Shown here one piece after another: positions 59,622 to 64,000 of a stretch of DNA of 64,000 nt. The stretch lies in assembly GCF_947500995.1 (NCBI RefSeq), contig NZ_CANMUA010000001.1:620001-684000 (forward strand), in the 5' to 3' direction. A program made the position numbers and the translations under genes. The notes under the pieces were generated by a model. The model had not been told where the DNA came from, did not search any database, and was given only the letters and a program-made list of their open reading frames with translations. Source of the stretch: an uncultured Serinicoccus sp. GTDB lineage: Bacteria > Actinomycetota > Actinomycetes > Actinomycetales > Dermatophilaceae. Numbering within the stretch: position 1 is the first letter of the stretch; each line of letters begins with the position of its first letter.

Positions 59622-61076
59622 TCAGCGCAGGAGCCCGTCCTTGACCAGCTCGCGCAGGGTCGGCAGGACGGCGCGCTCGACCTGGTGCGCGGGCTGCTCG
59701 GTGAGGACGGCCAGCCCGGAGCACAGCTGGCGGGCGGTGAGCTCGCCGTCGCAGGCGCCCACGAGGCCGGCGGCGAGGGTGTCGAGGCGCACCGTGCGGC
59801 GCAGCCCGCCGCCCTGCCGGACCTGGATCACCTGCGGGTCCGGGTCGCCGGGCCGGCCTATGCGGTCCTCGGTGACGTCGTCGGCGACCTGCCAGGGCGT
59901 GTCGAGCAGCTCGTCGTCCCCGTGCTCGGCCAGCCAGGTGCGGGCCTCCAGCCCGGCCAGGACCGCCGGGCCCAGGGGCGAGGCGACCGGTCCCCGGACG
60001 TCCATGAGGTCCAGCCACGGCTCGCGCCCGGTGCGCGGTCGACGCACCGTGACCACGCCGAAGCCGAGCCGCTCGACCCCGCGCTCGGCGAAGTCGTCCA
60101 GCCACGCGGCATACAGCTCCTCGAAGCCGGCGCTGCCCGGCTGGTGGCCGCCGTCGCCCGTCCAGGTCTCGGCGTAGTCCGCCACGTCCTGCTCCTCCCG
60201 CTGCACGACCCAGGCATCCAGGCCGGTGCCCGCGAACCAGGCGCCCACGTGCTCGGTCCAGTCCTCCCCGGCGCGCAGCTCCCAGTTGGCGAGCAGCTGG
60301 GCGGTCCCCCCGGGCCGCAGGTGCTCGCGCAGCCCCCGCACGAGACCTTCGACGAGGGCGTCGCCGGCCCGGCCCCCGTCGCGGTACTCGTAGAGCGGGA
60401 CGCCGGTGCGCCGCGGGGTGATGACGAAGGGTGGGTTGCTGACGACGAGGTCGAACTGCTCCCCGGCCACCGGCTCCAGCAGGCTGCCCGCCCGCAGCTC
60501 GGCGTCCACCCCGTTGAGCGCGAGGGTGAACCGGGCGAACTCCAGCGCCCGCTCGGAGAGGTCGGTCGCGACGACGTGTGCCGCGTGCCCGGCCAGGTGG
60601 AGGACCTGGACGCCGCTGCCCGTGCCGATGTCCAGGGCGCGCTCCACCCGGGGCCGGGGCGCCCAGCTGGCGAGGGTCGTCGAGGCCCCACCGATCCCGA
60701 GGACGTGGTCGGTCGGCAACGGACCACCGCTCGCCATCTCCGAGCGGTCGGAGACGACCCACCACAACTCCCGCTCGGTGGCGTAGGGCCGCAGGTCGCA
60801 GGCCGCCACGAGCACGCCGTCGTCGTCGTCGCCGTTGCCGTCGCCGTCGGCGACCAGGCCCAGGCGCAGCAGGCCGGCGGACCCGAGCCGGGGCAGGGCG
60901 GCGTCGAGGAGCTCACGTCGGACCGCGCTGCCCAGCGCGAAGAGCCGGCACAGCACGGCGACGGGGTCGGAGGACCCTTCGGTGGCGCGCAGCGCCGGGA
61001 GCGGCTGCTCGCGGTGCAGCGCCGCCACCGCCACCGGCCCGAGCACCTGCGCCAGCGCGTCGACGGTGTAGCCCAC
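59622..61076 (-). CDS. Class I SAM-dependent methyltransferase (HemK/RsmC-like N6-type)
   Basis: At least 484 residues. A helical N-terminal domain (YTVDALAQVLGPVAVAALHR) is followed by a SAM-binding fold with ALDIGTGSGVQVLHLAGHA, VATDLSERALEFARFTLALN and the N-methyltransferase motif DLVVSNPPFVIT. The C-terminal ~200 residues are family-specific. Actinobacterial homologues sit between hppA and topA; the substrate (RNA or protein glutamine) is unknown. Relatives usually start about 20 residues earlier, and the frame is open back into the hppA end without ATG or GTG. A CTG at 61145 overlapping the hppA stop is possible; I give GTG 61076 as the conservative start. Confidence 0.85.
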   Translation of the reverse strand: MGYTVDALAQVLGPVAVAALHREQPLPALRATEGSSDPVAVLCRLFALGSAVRRELLDAALPRLGSAGLLRLGLVADGDGNGDDDDGVLVAACDLRPYATERELWWVVSDRSEMASGGPLPTDHVLGIGGASTTLASWAPRPRVERALDIGTGSGVQVLHLAGHAAHVVATDLSERALEFARFTLALNGVDAELRAGSLLEPVAGEQFDLVVSNPPFVITPRRTGVPLYEYRDGGRAGDALVEGLVRGLREHLRPGGTAQLLANWELRAGEDWTEHVGAWFAGTGLDAWVVQREEQDVADYAETWTGDGGHQPGSAGFEELYAAWLDDFAERGVERLGFGVVTVRRPRTGREPWLDLMDVRGPVASPLGPAVLAGLEARTWLAEHGDDELLDTPWQVADDVTEDRIGRPGDPDPQVIQVRQGGGLRRTVRLDTLAAGLVGACDGELTARQLCSGLAVLTEQPAHQVERAVLPTLRELVKDGLLR

Positions 61077-61141
61077 CTCCCCCAGGTCGGCCCGCAGGTC
61101 GTCCAGGAGGCTCGGGTCGGCGACGGAGGGCGGCGGCAGGC

Positions 61142-63457
61142 TCAGCGCTCGACCGCTGTCGCCGGCACGTCGTCGCTCTCGCCGATGGCGATGTCGCGCC
61201 GCTTGGACACGACGACCGCGGCGACGATGACGGCCAGGGCCACCACGGCGATGCCGTAGCGGACGAGGTCGTTGGCGCCCTCGCCGTAGGTGAGGCCGAT
61301 GATCGCCGGGGCGATGAGCAGCGCCACGAGGTTCATCACCTTGATGAGCGGGTTGATCGCCGGGCCGGCGGTGTCCTTGAACGGGTCGCCGACGGTGTCA
61401 CCGATGATCGTCGCCTCGTGCGCCGAGCTGCCCTTGCCGCCGAAGTTGCCGTCCTCGACGATCTTCTTGGCGTTGTCCCACGCGCCACCGGAGTTGGCCA
61501 GGAAGACCGCCATGAGCACGCCGGTGCCGATCGCGCCGGCGAGGTAGCCCGCGAGCGAGCCCACGCCGAGGCCGAACCCGACGGCGATCGGGGCGAAGAC
61601 GGCCAGCAGGCCGGGGGTGGCCAGCTCGCGCAGGGAGTCGCGCGTGCAGATGTCGACGACCCGGGCGTACTCCGGCTTCTCGGAGTAGTCCATGATCCCG
61701 GGCTTCTCGCGGAACTGCCGGCGCACCTCGAAGACGATGGCGCCGGCCGCGCGGGTCACCGCGTTGATCGCCAGGCCGGAGAAGAGGAAGACGACCGACC
61801 CACCGATGAGGATGCCGACGAGGGCGCGCGGGTCGAAGACGAGGAACGACTGCAGCACGTCCCCGCTCGCGTCTCCGGCCGTCTCCAGCGCCTGCAGGAT
61901 CGCGTCGAGGTAGGAGCCGAACAGCGCCGTGGCGGCGAGGACGGCCGTGGCGATGGCGATGCCCTTGGTGATGGCCTTGGTGGTGTTGCCCACGGCGTCG
62001 AGCTCGGTGAGGATCTGGGCGGCCTCGCCGTCCACGTCCCCGGACATCTCGGCGATGCCCTGGGCGTTGTCGCTCACCGGGCCGAAGGTGTCCATCGCGA
62101 CGATGACGCCGACCGTGGTGAGCAGCCCGCACCCGGCGAGGGCGACGTAGAAGAGCGACAGGATGAGCGACCCGCCGCCGAGGGTGAAGATGGCGAAGAT
62201 CGCGGCGGCGATGGTCACCGCGGTGTAGACCGCGGACTCCAGGCCGACGCCGATGCCGGAGAGGATGACCGTGGCCGGCCCGGTGAGCGAGGTGCGCGCC
62301 ACGTCGTTGGTGGGCTTGGTCTCGGTGCCGGTGAAGTAGCCGGTGAGCCAGAGGATGAAGGCGGCGAGCACGATGCCGATGACCACCGAGGCGGCGGCAC
62401 CCATGGCGGCGTTGACCTGCTGGCCGCCGCCGTCGCCGGCCCCGAGGTCGAAGCCCCCGGTGACCGCGAGCTCGGTGGGGAGGACGACGAAGGCAGCGAC
62501 GACCGAGGCGACCGCGGCGATGCCCGCGGAGATGTAGAAGCTGCGGTTGATCGCCGCCAGGCCGCTCTCCCCCGCGCGGGCCTTGGTGATGAAGACCCCC
62601 ACGATCGCGGTGAGCACGCCGATGGCCGGGATGACGAGCGGGAAGACCAGACCACCGTCCGACCCGAGCGCCGCGGTGCCGAGGATGAGCGCCGCGACCA
62701 GGGTCACGGCATACGACTCGAAGAGGTCGGCCGCCATGCCCGCGCAGTCACCCACGTTGTCGCCGACGTTGTCCGCGATCGTCGCGGCGTTGCGGGGGTC
62801 GTCCTCGGGGATGCCGGCCTCGACCTTGCCGACGAGGTCGGCCCCGACGTCGGCGGCCTTGGTGAAGATGCCACCGCCCACCCGCATGAACATCGCGAGC
62901 AGCGCGGCCCCGAAGCCGAAGCCCTCGAGCACCTTGGCGGCATCCCCCTGGTAGACGAGCACGACGACCGCCGCGCCGAGCAGACCCAGCCCGACCGTGG
63001 CCATGCCGACGGTGCCGCCGGTGCGGAAGGCGATGCGCATGCCGTCGTCCCGTCCGGTGGTGCGCGCGGCCTCCGCGACCCGCATGTTGGCGGCGGTGGC
63101 GAGGTTCATCCCGAGCCAGCCGATGGCGGCCGAGAAGCCGGCGCCGAAGAGGAAGGCCACCGAGCGCCCGACCCGGACCATCATGTCGTCGGCGGGGAGC
63201 GCCAGGAGCAGCACGAAGGCGACCGCCGCGAAGACCGCGAGGGTCCGGAACTGCCGACCGAGGTAGGCCGAGGCACCCTCCTGGACCGCTCCGCCGATCT
63301 CCTGCATGGACTCGGTCCCGGGTGAGGCGGCCAGCACCTCCCGCCGGAACATGAAGCCCATGACGAGGGCGACGAGGGCGATGCACAGCACCACGATGAC
63401 GATCGAGGTGTCGGCACCCGAGAGCGAGACCTCGCTCGCGGCAGCGACTGGGGACAT
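61142..63457 (-). CDS. hppA: Membrane-bound proton-translocating pyrophosphatase
   Basis: A 771-residue H+-pumping pyrophosphatase with about 16 membrane helices that couples PPi hydrolysis to proton export. The catalytic segment DVGADLVGKVEAGIPEDDPR, followed by NVGDNVGDCAGMAADLFE, and the second site GDTVGDPFKDTAGPAINPLI are intact. GNTTKAITKG has Lys at the position that distinguishes K+-independent enzymes (the K+-dependent type has Ala). ATG 63457 is preceded by GAGGAGG. A 14-bp perfect palindrome lies in the promoter region. Confidence 0.97.
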   Translation of the reverse strand: MSPVAAASEVSLSGADTSIVIVVLCIALVALVMGFMFRREVLAASPGTESMQEIGGAVQEGASAYLGRQFRTLAVFAAVAFVLLLALPADDMMVRVGRSVAFLFGAGFSAAIGWLGMNLATAANMRVAEAARTTGRDDGMRIAFRTGGTVGMATVGLGLLGAAVVVLVYQGDAAKVLEGFGFGAALLAMFMRVGGGIFTKAADVGADLVGKVEAGIPEDDPRNAATIADNVGDNVGDCAGMAADLFESYAVTLVAALILGTAALGSDGGLVFPLVIPAIGVLTAIVGVFITKARAGESGLAAINRSFYISAGIAAVASVVAAFVVLPTELAVTGGFDLGAGDGGGQQVNAAMGAAASVVIGIVLAAFILWLTGYFTGTETKPTNDVARTSLTGPATVILSGIGVGLESAVYTAVTIAAAIFAIFTLGGGSLILSLFYVALAGCGLLTTVGVIVAMDTFGPVSDNAQGIAEMSGDVDGEAAQILTELDAVGNTTKAITKGIAIATAVLAATALFGSYLDAILQALETAGDASGDVLQSFLVFDPRALVGILIGGSVVFLFSGLAINAVTRAAGAIVFEVRRQFREKPGIMDYSEKPEYARVVDICTRDSLRELATPGLLAVFAPIAVGFGLGVGSLAGYLAGAIGTGVLMAVFLANSGGAWDNAKKIVEDGNFGGKGSSAHEATIIGDTVGDPFKDTAGPAINPLIKVMNLVALLIAPAIIGLTYGEGANDLVRYGIAVVALAVIVAAVVVSKRRDIAIGESDDVPATAVER

Positions 63458-63533
63458 GTGTGCCTCCTCAGAGGGCCCGCACCATTGCGGGCGACGACGC
63501 GGTAGAACCGCAGGACATCCATCGGACGTGGCT

Positions 63534-63539
63534 ACTGTA
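63534..63539 (-). promoter_or_regulatory. Possible -10 of the hppA promoter
   Basis: TACAGT on the minus strand, giving a leader of about 70 bases. A weak TTAGGT 18 bases upstream could be the -35. Confidence 0.4.
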
Positions 63540-63547
63540 GTGATCCC

Positions 63548-63561
63548 AGGTGCGCGCACCT
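63548..63561. promoter_or_regulatory. Perfect 14-bp palindrome upstream of hppA
   Basis: AGGTGCGCGCACCT is its own reverse complement. It lies in the spacer of the presumed hppA promoter and upstream of the divergent helicase gene, so it could control either. Confidence 0.5.
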
Positions 63562-63622
63562 AACACCCCGCGCCGTGCGGTGCACACACCCTGTCGGTGC
63601 ACCGGCGTAGCGTGGTGGCGAG

Positions 63623-64000
63623 ATGGACGACCCGACCCCGCCGACCTTCGACCCGCAGACCGCCCTCGACCGCCTCGCCTCCGGTGCGCGGTCCGGGCGG
63701 CTGCGGCACGTGCGGACGGTGCCCGCTCGCCAGGGCAGGAGCGCTCCCTGGCCGGCGTGGTGCGCCGCCCCGGTCAAGGCGGCGCTGCTGGGCCAGGGGA
63801 TCCAGGCGCCGTGGGAGCACCAGGCGCGGGTGGCCGAGCTGGCGCGGTCGGGACAGCACGTCATCGTGTCGACCGGGACGGCCTCGGGCAAGTCGCTGGG
63901 CTACCTCGTGCCGGTGCTCACCGCGCTGAGCGAGGGCACCGGTGCCGTGACCGGCCGCGGGGCCACCGCCCTCTACCTCGCCCCCACCAAGGCGCTCGGC
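63623..64000 (+). CDS. DEAD/DEAH-box helicase, DUF1998/MrfA type (5' part)
   Basis: The first 126 codons are inside the window. The N-terminal extension contains FDPQTALDRLASGARSGRLR. Next come the Q-motif-like PWEHQARVAELARSGQHVIV, the Walker A STGTASGKSLGYLVPVL and motif Ia LYLAPTKALG. This pattern fits the YprA/MrfA family of DNA helicases with a C-terminal DUF1998 zinc domain, active in mitomycin-type repair in Bacillus. A TAGCGT hexamer 9 bases before ATG 63623 may be the -10. Confidence 0.88.
   Translation, partial: MDDPTPPTFDPQTALDRLASGARSGRLRHVRTVPARQGRSAPWPAWCAAPVKAALLGQGIQAPWEHQARVAELARSGQHVIVSTGTASGKSLGYLVPVLTALSEGTGAVTGRGATALYLAPTKALG

Overview
The window is about 72% G+C and reads as one continuous stretch of actinobacterial chromosome, most likely order Micrococcales near Intrasporangiaceae/Ornithinimicrobium (inference from gene order and protein similarity; no 16S rRNA is present). 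Supporting markers are Lsr2, ClpC, Ku/LigD, a split Ada-AlkA system, a FolB-FolK fusion, DisA, a 32-residue bS22-type ribosomal protein, and the orders rex-glutaredoxin-bS22-HTH-proC, hpt-ftsH-folE-folP-folBK-DUF3180 and topA/tmk-holB. No phage, integrase, IS element, CRISPR array or rRNA was found; the one tRNA is tRNA-Thr(CGT).

Layout. 1-8.5 kb (minus strand): Rex redox repressor (cut by the window edge), glutaredoxin-like protein, bS22, excisionase-type HTH, AcuC deacetylase, acetyltransferase, a ProC/proline dehydrogenase pair, a TetR-controlled ABC exporter, a sugar isomerase and the 5' stub of a Ppx/GppA gene. 8.6-12.1 kb (plus): radA, disA, mutY. 12.2-16 kb: a cell-wall group (FemX-like transferase, ATP-grasp ligase, SH3/NlpC-P60 hydrolase). 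16.5-25.2 kb: the conserved clpC and lsr2-lysS blocks, separated here by a decayed DUF559-family gene between two 75-bp repeats and a Ku/split-LigD end-joining module. 25.2-27.3 kb: alkylation repair (Ogt, Ada-AlkA). 27.4-30.7 kb: Ca2+/Na+ antiporter, a MidA/NDUFAF7-like methyltransferase and a solitary NuoD.

30.8-41.0 kb (mainly minus): the dacB - metalloprotease - tilS - hpt - ftsH - folE - folP - folBK - DUF3180 run, interrupted by one plus-strand LLM oxidoreductase gene. 41.1-43.6 kb (plus): inorganic pyrophosphatase, a DUF3352 protein, tRNA-Thr. 43.7-47.2 kb (minus): TAP-type hydrolase, holB, tmk. 47.3-55.9 kb is more accessory: a TipA-type MerR regulator with a recognisable promoter, an Lrp regulator, a 1,761-residue secreted subtilase with Kelch and three cell-wall-binding repeats, an orphan winged-helix regulator and a PLP-dependent sulfur-amino-acid enzyme. 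56-64 kb: topA, a lipoprotein, a methyltransferase, the H+-pyrophosphatase hppA, and the start of a DUF1998-type helicase.

Themes. Genome maintenance is dense (RadA, DisA, MutY, Ku, LigD-Pol, LigD-Lig, Ada-AlkA, Ogt, TopA, Lsr2). Cell-wall genes form a second theme. Several genes have a -10-like hexamer 6-8 bases before the start codon, suggesting leaderless transcription. The heptamer GTATGCC/GGCATAC occurs about 36 times, roughly six times the expectation from base composition. Start positions were chosen from translational overlap, ribosome-binding sites, -10 spacing or known family N-termini. Coordinates of sites were counted by hand.
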